From Epiperipatus broadwayi (lineage: Eukaryota > Onychophora > Udeonychophora > Euonychophora > Peripatidae): a stretch of 64,000 nucleotides of DNA. The DNA lies in NCBI GenBank assembly GCA_028023455.1, contig JAQFVV010000157.1:680001-744000 (forward strand). Reading direction: 5' to 3'. The translations under genes were made by a program, and so were the position numbers. Below the pieces are notes generated by a model, which did no database searches, was not told where the DNA came from, and saw nothing but the letters and a program-made list of their open reading frames with translations. Of the stretch, positions 12,328-24,379 are shown piece by piece; within the stretch, counting starts at the first letter, position 1, and every line of letters begins with the position of its first letter.

Positions 12328-13579
12328 TGTGCCAAGGCCAAATTGGCACATGTATATAAAATAATTTTGTCGTAAAAAAATTATTAAAACAAAAAAATCT
12401 TTCGCAAAAGAGTTTGAAATAAAAGTTGAAAAATCATTGATTTAAAGTGGGAAGGGGTTTTTCTTAAAGTTAAACTGAAGGTTTTATAAAAAGGAAGTTA
12501 AGAGTTTTATTCAGTCTAGTTTGCAGTGACAGTCTTGTTCCAGTTTGAGATAACAGTGCATCTCTATTATGAATCCAGAAACAAACATGCATTGTTGAGC
12601 AGCTTTTGAAAATATACGCTCGTGCTCCAGCCTTTTTAGTCCAACAAGATCATCAAAACCTGCCTGAGAAATAATGTCTGCATAACAACTCAGAAATCCT
12701 CCGTCAAACGTTCAACTGTCTTCAAGAATAAAGCAAATGGTTTCGCATACAATCTCTTCAAGAAACGTCCAAATCTAACTGGTTAGATATAATCCATCTG
12801 AAGCAGCAGAAGCAGTCAATAACAAGCAATATCCCCGTTCCAAAAATCCTAGGTAAACATTTATTTATTATCATTTATTCATAGTAGCCATCACTGTAAT
12901 TCGTAAATATTCAAGATTCAAATTATATGAACTCTATCATACATAAAATGAACTATTGATATGTGTGTTTAAGTTTCAAATGCTATTAATGCTTTATTAT
13001 TATGAGTTAATATGTGCGTAATCATTATATCAGTGTTATTAGTTAAATTATATAAATACCAGTGTTCTACTATTAAAATCTACAAGAATATTTAAACTAG
13101 TTTAGAAATGTTAATTTAAAATGTGTGTGTTATTTAGATTCATAAAAATGTTTAAAATTAGTAAATGTTAGTTAATAAATTGTCTTTAAAATGAAACTTT
13201 ATTTGTCGGTCAATTCTTTTTATCAATTCTTTTTCTATATTTTATTACTAATTAAAATTAGACTGGGCTAGTTAAGGGAATTGTTTCGAGCGCTGGCTTA
13301 TGAGCCTACTGCCCGAATACGTTAGTCTTCAGACTAGCTGGCGCCCCAAGGTTTACCCCGAAACAAATAAAGTATTTGGATAGTAGGGGTTTGAATCTAG
13401 CAGCCGAGATGGGCCATTGTTGATAGTTAAAGCTATCAATAAGATCTCCCATTTTGCTAGAACATGCCGGTTCGTTCACGTAACCTTTATAAGATTATAA
13501 AAGTATTATGAAGGAGTTTGAAACCGGCCAAAACTTATATACGTATAAGTAGGTGGTTTCAGCGGTTCGACCTGGTACA
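12328..13579 (+). repeat. 3' LTR of the gag-only element
   Basis: This 1252-bp copy of the LTR at 7441-8701 runs from TGTGCCAAGG to GGTACA, followed by ATAT. Scattered substitutions and small indels separate the two LTRs. Confidence 0.85.
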
Positions 13580-14040
13580 ATATAATATTAAAATTAAATA
13601 TAAGCACAAGCTACATTAATTACTATAACTTCAATCATGATACACCCTGATAAAATTTTATTTTATTTACAAATTTTATTATGCTTATTTTTTTTTTTCA
13701 GATAATTTATAGTTGAACCAGCTGAAGCAATGGTTCCACATATGAGAGAAATTATTATAAATCTCTAATTAGTAATAAATCATCGATTAAAAGTTAAAGA
13801 GAAAAAGGCATAAAGATGCCATCTAGGATCCTATACTTTTATTAACTACACAGAGATTTAAAAATATAATTTGTAATATTAATTCATATTTAGTTTTATA
13901 ATGGTATCTAATCATATCTTGTAATTTTATTTATTAGAAATCTGCAATATAACCTTACAATTTGTTAAGTGGGAGAAAATACTGGCATAATACCACCAAA
14001 GATGATTAAAAGTTATCATTTGAGTGTATAACTCTCGTAA
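13580..14040. other. AT-rich spacer
   Basis: No gene or clear repeat is recognised between the LTR element and the RT fragment. Confidence 0.5.
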
Positions 14041-14637
14041 ACTCAAACTGCTTTTAGATAGACTAATGTACATTAACATTATTTTCAATCAAATTTTCCA
14101 TATTATTGTAGCAAATTTCCTTACTTCATTCATGTAACCATATTTATGTCTTGTAATCCCTTTCAATCCTGTAGGTGACATCAGATATTCATTTATTGTC
14201 ATTTGTCCAAGTATAACATCAAGGATAGTTCCTTAATTTTTTCACTGATATCAACAATTGTTCTCTCATCGATGTATTTCACTTTTGACCCAGCTTATTA
14301 ATCTGAACAAATTACTTTTCATAACTCAGTGTTGGGTTTAATAAATGCTTAAATTACAAGATTCCCTAAATAAACACTGTTAAAACACATTTATTTCAAA
14401 TTTTCATTTTCAAGCAAACAGGGTATAATTCCTACCCAAACCACTTTTATAAAGTTTAATACTAATATTTGTATTAATAATTTGTTTAAAGGCCCTACTT
14501 CTCTCATAATTGCTGTTTGCTTCAATTTGAGTGGTACCAATGTAAAGTAGTATATCTGAATTTATTACTAACAGAGTCTTTCTCATCATTCTTTTGGAGT
14601 TATTATAATAATAAATAGTATGATTAATTTCATCCAC
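14040..14637 (-). pseudogene. 3' fragment of an RTE-like non-LTR retrotransposon ORF
   Basis: On the minus strand, a frame ending at 14410 contains YIGTTQIEANSNYER, which resembles the 'YLGS.I......EIKRRI' block after the RT domain of RTE/jockey-type elements. Further along, a second patch (about 14290-14160, IDERTIVDISEKIKEL) resembles the C-terminal block seen again near 47.9 kb. Stops and shifts separate the pieces. It is a decayed 3' end of a LINE; the catalytic RT part is absent. Confidence 0.45.
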
Positions 14638-14986
14638 TACAATTTGGGATCAGGAGGTCCCAGGATCGATTGTGGGTCTCAAACTTCTTATGGACTCCTG
14701 AGCAATAAAGCTATTAGTTATTTTTTTTTACCTGTAAAGTATGGTGCAGTTAATAAAGCATATCTGACTTGGGATTGGGAGATCCCAAGATTGATTCTGG
14801 CACTCAAACTTTTTATGACCTCTAAGCAATAAAGCCATTAACCTTTTTTGCCCTGAGTGATTTGATGCAGGAATAGAGCATCTGATTTGAGATTGGAAGA
14901 TATCAGCTATTGGTTGTGGTGTTCACAAGTTTGGCACTCAAACTTCTTATGAAATCCCAAGCTATAAAGCCATTAGCTTTTTTTTT
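14638..14986 (+). repeat. Three tandem tRNA-derived SINE units
   Basis: Units at about 14638-14731, 14732-14850 and 14851-14986 share a head resembling a tRNA (ATAAAGCATATCTGACTT, then a GGGA-TCAGGAGGTCCCA segment and a box-B-like GATCGATTGTGG or GATTGATTCTGG). They share the body GGCACTCAAACTT and the tail AATAAAGCCATTA followed by a T run. Unit 1 lacks most of its head. Further diverged copies are at 493-628 and 45579-45692. Head-to-tail multimers suggest insertion into earlier copies or mobilisation of a multimeric transcript. Confidence 0.7.
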
Positions 14987-17887
14987 GATAAAGATAATTA
15001 TAATTATACTTTTTCTAATTCAATATTCTAATATTTTTTGAACTCACTGAATAGTTTTTTAATACTTGCATTTAGTCTAGCTTGTATCAGATAGATCCGG
15101 TAACATTGCATGCACTTCTGAAGAATTATTTATACAAACAATATTATCTCAAAAGTATAACTGACTTAAGAAATTTCAATTTTTTTTTACTTCCTTTACT
15201 TTCTATTTTGATTCACAGAATATCTCCAATAAAAATGCTGCAAAAAGTTTTGAAAAAATGTAATCACCTTGAAGAAAATTCTTACTTTTGGTAACCATGT
15301 TTCAATGTAATTGAATTATTTGGGCTGTGCTATTTTAAATTCTAAAGTAATACTTTGTTTTCATGATCTATTGCATTGTATTGAATCAAGTGAATACAGT
15401 ACTATAATTTATATATAAATATTAAAACAACTCATTCATATCGGGGGCATAGTTACAATTTTTAGTTTCCTATGCAAAACTTAGGAGATTTTTATTTGGT
15501 GGTATGATGTAGATAAATTATTTTTTTTTGGGGAGAGGGTTAAACCGTGTATTATTTTCCATTACATACCGATATATCAACAAACTAGTATCTACCATTG
15601 TCAAGGTTAATTTTTGAAAAAAAAAAAATCATTAGATCACAAACAGTAACATGACTAAGTGCGAGATGAAAAATGAGACTCAGCTTGATGTAGTGCAGCA
15701 TTCAAAATATGAAGCTTATCAAAATGTTTATTTCATTCAGTTTTTCCACCTATTAATTTTAAATTAATATTAGAAGACAGAGATAAAATGAGAGGTTTCC
15801 ACAATACATTGTGCTTCTTCAGCCCTATTTAAACTAGTAGGTCTCTTTAATATTTCAATTGACTCTCTCATGGTTCTTAAATCATACATAATTAAACTGC
15901 AGGAATAACAACAATAGAATCATCATTTTTTAAATTTTGAAGTGCATGTAATGGAAAATAATACACAGTTTAACCCAAAAAATAATAATTTATCTAAATG
16001 TGCATATTGTTTATATATCTATATGTATAAAGATCCAAAGGCTCATACTATGCCTTGTTTTGCTTCATGATAACTAAGTCCCTGATTCATAAGTATGATG
16101 CAGTAAACTGATTACCAATCTCAAATAATTTTTTCCAAGCATTTAAACTATATAGTAGCTATTGCAGCAATCTAGTGGATAACTTTAGCAACAACTAATA
16201 AATTTTGCATGTGTTATATTTTATGTTCAGAAAATTTGTTGAAGTTTCATTATGTGTGTGTGTATATATATATATAATTCTAAAAAATACACTATTTCAT
16301 TATAATAAATTAAATTAAAAGCATTCATATAATTTATTCCATCAATAGTCAGCATTATTCACTTGAATATGAAATATCCAATCGCACTATTTGAGATCAA
16401 CACATAAATCTTCAAGTGCAAAACTTATAATCCAATCAATAAAAATAAATCTGACATTACTGCTTTGAACCAAATCAATATTTTCAATTCAGTGACTTAT
16501 ATTCAATTAGTGTAATACCAAATATAGATTTATCAAATACCTTCAAGCTAACACTAATGCAAGTTGAAACTTTTCTCACACTACTGAATGATTTCAGACA
16601 CAATAATCCAGTGACAATTTATGCATTTTAAAATTTGCAACTCGTTTTTCTTGGTTGAAAGAAAAAAAATAAAGATTAAAAAAAAAGTTCCATAATGTAT
16701 TTATTTACTTTCAATATTAAACTAAAAACAAACTAGGAGGAAAAAATCAATAAAATCAAATGGTCAAGATAAAAAATAAAAAACCACGTGTAAATATTTT
16801 AAAATTGCAATCATTAATAAATCAATATTATTTTTTAATATCTTTATGAAAAAAATCTTTATGTATATTATACAGTATATTATACTATAAAACAGTAAAA
16901 ATAAAGTAAGAGTTGATGAATAACAACGCAAGTTGTCACTGCTGTTGATTTTTTTTTCCGGTTTGATGTCAGTATATTTTGAAGTCGGAAAATGTCATTT
17001 CTAACAGATAACACAATCTATATAACAGCTAAGAGAAACTACAATTCACATTTGATATTATTAAAAAATGACACATTATAAAAATAATTAAATCATTTAT
17101 CTCATTTTATGAAATTTTTATAATTACAAGTATGGCTTCTTTTTTTAACAAAAATTTTCATAAATTTTTGAAATATATTAATTTTCTCTCTATAAAAAGA
17201 ATGGATAAATTTATTTTTGAAGGCCAATTTTACATTCACATAAACAATCTATCTAAGAATTAGGATTTAAAATTTAAACTTCTAAAACATCACATTATCA
17301 CTATTTAAATTTACATGTTAATGAGTAATTTTATATGAGATGTAAACGCACACACACTAAAATAAATAATTGTGAAAAAGAAATCAAAACTACAATGAGA
17401 AAAAAAATGCAAGAATAAAAACTAAAAAAAAATCATATTAATATAATCAAAAGCAATATGGTGAAAATAATTTAATGAATACATATATTAATAAAAATTC
17501 ATTATCATTATTAGCAACTTGTAAACAAATACAGCAATTCTAATTCTAAAAATATAATAATAAAAATAGAAAGACAAATAAAAAATTAAAAATGAGTTTG
17601 CAATGTCTTATAAAAATTATGGCAAATTATAATCATTATGTAAAATCGAAAGAAAATTAAAAATTCTTTAAAAATAAAAATATTAAATAAAATACATATA
17701 TATTTAATGCATTTTAAATTATGAGAAAAACAATTACTAAAAAAAAAAAACAGTTCAAGAATAATGTCACATGCAAAAAAGTAAATGTTTGTCATCAGTC
17801 TATAAAATATATGTCTAAAAGATAAAGTAGATATTTTAAATAAGTATAAAATCATAGTACACATCTCAATTCACAAATGAGGAATAC
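14987..17887. other. Long AT-rich non-coding block
   Basis: No gene motif is supported on either strand; open frames are short and of low complexity. A GT/TA microsatellite lies at about 16253-16276. The sequence could be intron, intergenic DNA or fully decayed repeats. Confidence 0.5.
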
Positions 17888-18454
17888 AAAACTAAATCAA
17901 GTTGTGAATAAGTCAAAAGAAGACATATTAAAAATAAAAGGAATATATATATACAAACAATTGATCAAACTAATTTAGATAAAATTTTAAATAAAGAAGA
18001 ATTTTAATATGATTGAATAAATTCAAAGATAATATAAATAGGAAATAATTAGATACTAAGATGCTCACAAAAATTAAAATAAAACAATAATTATTACATT
18101 TAAAAAAAAAAAAACAACAACATTAATTATAAAATATATATATAATGAGACAGTTATGTGTCTCATGACATACAAACTAAATCAAGTTGTGAATAAGTCA
18201 AAAGAAGACATATTAAAAATAAAAGGAATATATATATACAAACAATTGACCAAACTAATTTAGATAAAATTTTAAATAAAGAAGAATTTTAATATGATTG
18301 AATAAATTCAAAGATAATATAAATAGGAAATAATTAAATACTAAGATGCTCACAAAAATTAAAATAAAACAATAATTATTACATTAAAAAAAAAAAAGAA
18401 TATTAATCATAAAATATATATATAATGAGACAGTTATGTGTCTCATGACATACA
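17888..18454. repeat. Two tandem copies of a 286-bp AT-rich unit
   Basis: AAACTAAATCAAGTTGTG at 17888 recurs at 18174, an offset of 286 bp. Both units end with GAGACAGTTATGTGTCTCATG, whose GAGACA and TGTCTC arms form a small hairpin. The units are nearly identical, so the duplication is recent. Nothing is encoded. Confidence 0.85.
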
Positions 18455-19773
18455 TCAACATAGTAGTCTGTGGGCGCATATATATATATATTGTAAAGCT
18501 AGCTGTTTAGACAAGCCCTTATTTAGCCACAACAGCAAATCAAACCCATTTAAAACATAAACTAGATAATAGATAGTTGGATATGCACTATCAATTGTTT
18601 TATAATGCAAACATAAAAGTTTGTTTTATTAAATCTTAAATTAAATAATGTCACAATGGAATAATTTATCTTTTTCAAAGTACAGTAAAATAAGATCATG
18701 TGATAAGATCTTTCATATATATACTAACAATAAGGTATTTGTCAATGTATTAGATGTCACGATTTATGACTTCAACTTAGTAGATATAGCCGTGACCTAA
18801 TGTCAAGTCAATACCTAAGCAACTGAGTGTTAGAAAATGAGAGTAGAATTTTATTATGTAATTTTAATTTTAACTACAAGGCATTTAGTACACACAGCAA
18901 TGAAAGAGGAAATAAAAAAGCTTGTGTACTAGGAAACGGAAACTAGGCATGGTATAAAAGCAAACCCAGTCCATTTCCATAGTCTTTTGTTATTTATCGA
19001 AAGATAGGATAACCACACCCAACCAATATCTCAAAATTGAATCTTAAAAAGCAAGGAAAGATGGACGATTTGTTTGAAAATCCCGTATCAGCCGTATAAT
19101 TTTCACATTGCAAAAAGTTTAAAAAAATCGTAATTAACTTTTGAAATAAGGAAAGTTGAAAATTTCTAGCAGTTTAATGAAAGAATTGAACGATTTTGAG
19201 TTGACAATTCAAAATAAAAGACTGCGCTATTGTTCGAACGAGGAAAAATGAAAAGAGTACACCGCCAGCTTATATAGATAAATGCTAGAGTAAAATTATT
19301 TTTTTTATAGAATTTGCTAAATACCAATAACAAACTGAAGAAAATTAAATCTATTATAAAGTAAACCAATAACAAACTGAAGAAAATTAAATCTATTATA
19401 AAGTACTAAGCAATGTATTCTGGCTAAATAGTCACCATAGGACCTGAATGCTATTCTCCCAATGATAGGAGCATAATGATTTAATTCACTCATCTATAAA
19501 ATGCCTAAAGAAATATCAAACATCCTATGTGAAATGTCTGAATAGATCCAGGAGAATAGCTGCTGCAGAAAATGGAAACATCATTAAAAAGCACATTGCT
19601 GAAAATTTGAACGATGGAGGAAGGACTTACCTAGAGTATAATGAAAAAGGTGATAGACTGTATCAATGAGAGACATTATCGCTAAATTAATGGACTTTAA
19701 TCTGAATGATTTGAAAAAAAAAAAAGATTTATTATGTGTTAGATTTTTTTTTATATGTTTGTAAAAAAAATTT
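18455..19773. other. Non-coding block with a small tandem duplication
   Basis: Two copies of a roughly 44-bp segment (CCAATAACAAACTGAAG start) lie at about 19323-19410. A plus-strand patch near 19530-19670 translates to AENGNIIKKHIAENLNDGG then YNEKGDRLYQ before stops. It has protein-like composition, but I cannot assign it to a family, so it is not called as a gene. Confidence 0.4.
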
Positions 19774-20187
19774 CTCATTTTATTTCTACACTTAGAAATT
19801 TCAATGAGCCTACACTTGGAAGAGTCCATATGCTTAAAAGCAACATAATAAAAGGAGAAAATTATTAACTTGGATATTTTTTTATGCAAATAAAGTTTTG
19901 GTCAGTTCCCTCTGTAGTGACTTCATATTTGGATCATTCTATATTAATTACATGCACTATTACAGGACAGGGTTCGTGTTCTCATTTTATTTCTACACTT
20001 AGAAATTGCAATGAGCCTACACTTGGAAGAGTCCATATGCTTAAAAGCAACATAATAAGAGGAGAAAATTATTAACTTGGATATTTTTTTATGCAAATAA
20101 AGTTTTGGTCAGTTCCCTCTGTAGTGACTTCATATTTGGATCATTCTATATTAATTACATGCACTATTACAGGACAGGGTTCGTGTT
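19774..20187. repeat. Two tandem copies of a 207-bp unit
   Basis: CTCATTTTATTTCTACACTT at 19774 recurs at 19981, an offset of 207 bp. The copies are almost identical up to GGACAGGGTTCGTG. A third partial copy (about 33593-33643) carries the same CTACACTTAGAAATTTCAA block. The unit has a 3'-UTR look (AATAAAG near its middle), but no gene is attached. Confidence 0.8.
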
Positions 20188-20645
20188 GTTTGTTTATTTT
20201 AACTAAGCCATTATATTTATTTTATTGTGTATGAATAACTAATCTTCTTATGTGGTTCTTTTTTGTCAACCATACCAACCATACTTAGGCAAGGAGACTC
20301 CAAGAAAATGGAACATTAATCATTGGAATTCAATGATGAGGCTATTATATATATATATGTTCGTGTAAGTTGTAAATTAGTCAGTTTCACGGTTAATGTA
20401 ATCATGATTTTTTTTTATTAATTTATTTTGCTTTGTAAATAGTGAGTGCTGAGTTATGTATCTCTACCATGGGTATGGGTTAGAATAATGGATACTTTTA
20501 ATCGATGATATGGTACAAATGCATACTTGATTCATATAACTGCATTTTTTATTATGTTAAATGAGTTTTAAATCTTTTTGTTATTGATAAAAGTAGTTAA
20601 TTTGATTTAAAATTTAACTGGTCTCTAGTTTAACCTTTTCATGTT
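20188..20645. other. AT-rich spacer
   Basis: No gene or clear repeat was recognised here. Confidence 0.5.
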
Positions 20646-21360
20646 TATGCCTGCACAATGCGGACAATGATTTTCAAATTATAAACATCTGGGTTGAAGT
20701 TAAGATTAACAAAAATCTACGCAGGCTACACATGCACTTTTTATATCTTTTTTTTCAGCTTTTTCTCTACTTTCCAGAAAGGTAAATTTTATTTTTCTAC
20801 GATAAAAAATAAAAATTTTATGATAAGGTGATCAAGTAGATTGAATTTTTTTTATCTTTATCTCATTTTTTTGATAGTTACTGGAGAAGAGTTCAGCGAA
20901 AAATATATTGGTAAAATGTTTTACTTTTTCAATTGTATTTTGAAGAATACATTATGCAGGATTAAAGTTAAATATTTTTATTTTTCTATATTTTTTTAAT
21001 TATTATATGTGTTTTGTAATTATTATTTTATATTTTTTAATTATTGTTTTTTATATATATTTGCTAAAAAAAAAACCCCACAAAAAATGACTATTTGAAA
21101 CTAACATACAAAAAAAAAAAAGATCGTGCATATTTTTATATAATGTGAGCTTGGGTGGATGGAGTGTTTGAATTAATTGATATGAGACAAAAATAAATAT
21201 ATTTTGGAAATATAATGACCTGATTTAGATTTTTCTATAATATTTTTGTCTGCATTTTAATAGTAAAAAATACACGCAAAAAGTAACAATTTTGACATTA
21301 CATAAAGTTAGGCCGATTATAGGCTATTGCAATATAAATTTCAAAGCTGCATATTTTTTA
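20646..21360 (+). repeat. Unknown dispersed repeat 'R', copy A (left part)
   Basis: The copy starts near the block AATGATTTTCAAATTATAAA and runs to TTTCAAAGCTGCAT near 21350. It aligns colinearly with the left and middle of copy B at 31349-32735. It holds no coding frame or recognised terminus. Copy C (from about 23905) restarts inside the same repeat, so about 200 bp of R is present in both A and C. Confidence 0.65.
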
Positions 21361-21398
21361 ATTATTATTTTATTCACATATATATATATTGTAACAGT

Positions 21399-23231
21399 CA
21401 GAAACGTGTGGATTCATTAACATAGTGCAGAATTTGACCACCACACAGAACTGCAGCACCATCTAGGTAGCCAAGCCATTCGTAGTACTATGTTTGAACA
21501 TAGTTTATCAGTTCCACAATACAATCTACATAACAATGCATCTGATTCAACATTAGTAAATATTTCTTTAGGCATGGTGGTCAGGGATATGCAAGAGATT
21601 CATGATCGAATAAATAAAATGTAACGGCAGACATATAGTTTGAAATTATTTATTTAAAACATTTATAATAAATCATTTAACTAATAATATTTGGTAAGAT
21701 TTAAAGTTTCAGTAGCGGGATTTTCCGATACTGTTATATATTAAAGAAATACATTTATTTATTTAGACATATTTTATATGAAATCATTTAACCAATAATA
21801 CTTTATATTTAAATCTCAGTAGCGGTGTTTCCGATACTGTTATATTTATAGAGAAATACATTTATTTGGCTGACGTAATCTAGCTACCTAAAATTCTCGA
21901 GCAAGTATGAGCAAGTATTTCAAGAGCATGCTTTTGGGGATTTATACCTTTGCAATGCAAGAGTCTAAAGTAGGATTAATCATAGTGGCGAACATATATT
22001 TATTTGATTAAAGATATTTACTAATTGCTATGGGCCAACATTTATTTGAGAGTGAGTTATGTCACTAATGCAGAGACGGAGTTATACGTTGAACAATAAA
22101 GTTAATAAGAAGAAAACACGTGGTACGTTTAGAAATGTGATATGAGGGTGGCAGTATATTGAAACTGTGAAGCCGTGGATGAGTTTAGAATGGGCTGGCG
22201 TTTGCCATAAGCCCACAGAGATAAGGTGTCACATAAGCATAACCAAGGGCAAGTGGTTCGTGCCACGATTGCTTCTTGGCTGCATGACATTTGTCAAGCC
22301 CTACAGAACATTTATTGGTTTGCTTGTGGACGACTGGGATATTTAAATCCTAAAGAATCCGGAGTATCCAAGGCTTCTAATAGGTCATCGCGTCTCTAAA
22401 ACATAACACATGTATAATTTATGGACTATTCTGCTAAGATTGAAATATATTTTTATAACTCGGCTCTACATTATCAACATTTAATAAAGAACGTTTGCAA
22501 CTCTCAAAGAAATGTAATTTATGGAATTATTACTTAAAAAATTTAATAAAATATAAAAACAATAGGTAAGCTAGGTGGGTATTAATGACTAATATGTTAG
22601 CCATTTGTTAAGTAGTAGATCCCTGCATTACAATAAATGAAGCATTGAATATGTGTCGAGTTATATGAAAATATTAAGTTATTTATGGAAGTAAATATTA
22701 ATGAAGATTTGACACGCATCCACTGTTTCAAGCAATCATAGATTTATACTTAGAAAATCATGAGCATGCTATAATTAGATAATAAAATGTAAATTTTAGA
22801 AATACGTACCCAAGAAAGATAGAATTAGGCAAGCTAGATTATTAAAGAAATTTACAGAAGGAATTAATTAAATTCAATTTTACAAATTATAGTTTTACAA
22901 ATGAGAATTTTACAGTTTATAAATTATATAAAGAATGAGTTATAGCATGGTATTAGTAGAGTACTCTAGAGCTTGGGCACAGGTACCTGTTTTATGAGAA
23001 GTTTTCCGAATCAGTGGTCAATAGCAAATTGTTCATGATTCCAGCATTAGCAGTTCTTTCCAGCATTTAGGTGATTTAGTTATTTAAATAGCAGCAGCCG
23101 CTTTCTGATTGTGGGCAACAGATCCTTTTGGTTGATTTTATGGAGGGCAACAGGCGTAGGTTCGCGGCAAACAATCAACCATCTCCAGGGAGAATAGTCT
23201 TTGGCGCTTTCTACTCACGCATACTGTGACA
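21399..23231 (+). mobile_element. Candidate solo LTR or unknown insertion
   Basis: The segment interrupts repeat R. It begins TGTAACAGT and a plausible end is ACTGTGACA, a short imperfect inverted pair of the TG...CA kind. It is GC-richer than its surroundings and includes a possible promoter patch (GGATATTTAAATCC near 22339). An internal duplication of about 120 bp (two copies of CAGTAGCGG...TTCCGATACTGTTATA at about 21709 and 21813) is present. No target duplication or coding motif was found. Confidence 0.3.
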
Positions 23232-23904
23232 AGTAAATCAATATATATATTTGAAGACTCTCAACTGATCGAGAGCACAGCTAAAGTTCAACTGCTGGTC
23301 TAGAAAGTTTAAAATGTCCTCCTTTCTTGATCTTATCTTTTACTTTTTGTTATATTTATTTTTGGATTCAATCATTTGCCCTGAGGATAATCAATACATT
23401 CTTATACGTTTAATTTATATAGAAAGCTGCTTTACTATTGTTCACATTTAATTTTACATTTACATTTTTGGTAATTACATTTTAGGGAATTTTTCTTTTT
23501 AATTAATCTATTATCTCTCACTGACCGTTACTTTTAAAATTTCAAATACAAAAGGGAACATACGATTATTTTTACTTTTAATTAAATATTACAATCTATT
23601 TCTAAAATTATTACTAAATGAAATTTAAACAAAGCAATAAATAACAAGCTTTATAATTTAAAATAAACGGTTAAAATTATATATTTTTATATACTAAAAA
23701 AAAATACAAATTACATTATTTTTATCTATTGCTTTAAATTTGTTATCGAAACGTGTGTGTGTTTTTGGTGGATTTTACATATATTTATCCATTTCTAATA
23801 TTGCTATACACACAATTCGATACCAAAAGTTTAAATTTGGGTAGGATAGAATGGTGGGTGAGAGACGATAAAAAGAGACGATAAAAAAAGGTGAAACTTA
23901 AGAT

Positions 23905-24316
23905 TCGAATATGAATCTTACTGTTTCAATATTTGATAAAAAATATAACGAAAAAAATACTATTGAAACATAAAAAAAGAAAAAAGCTCGTGATTGTGTA
24001 TTTATATAACAAATTATTTTCATTTTTTGATATGATGTGAATTTGAGTGAATATTTGAATTAATTGATATGAGACAAAGATGAACATATTTTGGAAATAT
24101 AATGACCTGATTTAGATTTTTCTATAATTTTTTGTCTGCATATTAATAATAGTAAAAAATAGGCAAATGGTAAAAGTAACGATTTTGACAGTATATATAT
24201 GTAAACTACAAACTTATGTACTTCAAGTTTAACTCTATAATGAATTTAATAATTCATTTACTTTTTATTTTATTATTATATTTTGTATATATAGTGACTA
24301 GTTTAGTAGTACTTTT
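23905..24316 (+). repeat. Repeat R, copy C, part before the Merlin-like insertion
   Basis: The sequence aligns with copy B from the GCTCGTGATTGT block through TATAATGAATTTA, with an internal deletion after GACAGTATAT. It is interrupted at 24317 by the Merlin-like element and resumes after 26019. The last 73 bases (24244-24316) are repeated immediately on the far side of that insertion. Confidence 0.65.
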
Positions 24317-24379
24317 GGTAATAGTATGTATACTGAACCCCACCATTTGATGACACTGCTTTTCGCCCAATGCACATCA

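Larger units (their letters stand above)
7441..13579 (+). mobile_element. LTR retrotransposon with gag but no pol
   Basis: Two direct LTRs (7441-8701 and 12328-13579) each begin TGTGCC and end GGTACA. The whole is flanked by ATAT on both sides, a plausible 4-bp target duplication in a TA-rich site. Between the LTRs are 3.6 kb containing a PBS-like block, a broken gag reading frame, a 129-bp tandem duplication and a polypurine tract next to the 3' LTR. I see no protease, reverse transcriptase, RNase H or integrase motif in the internal region. It fits a non-autonomous gag-only element that would need a partner's pol. The LTRs differ by roughly 2-3 percent plus small indels, so the insertion is moderately old. 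Confidence 0.85.

Noticed and set aside
19530-19670. Protein-like patch resembling a receptor ligand-binding exon
   Set aside because: Only a vague resemblance; stops follow closely and no splice context was convincing.
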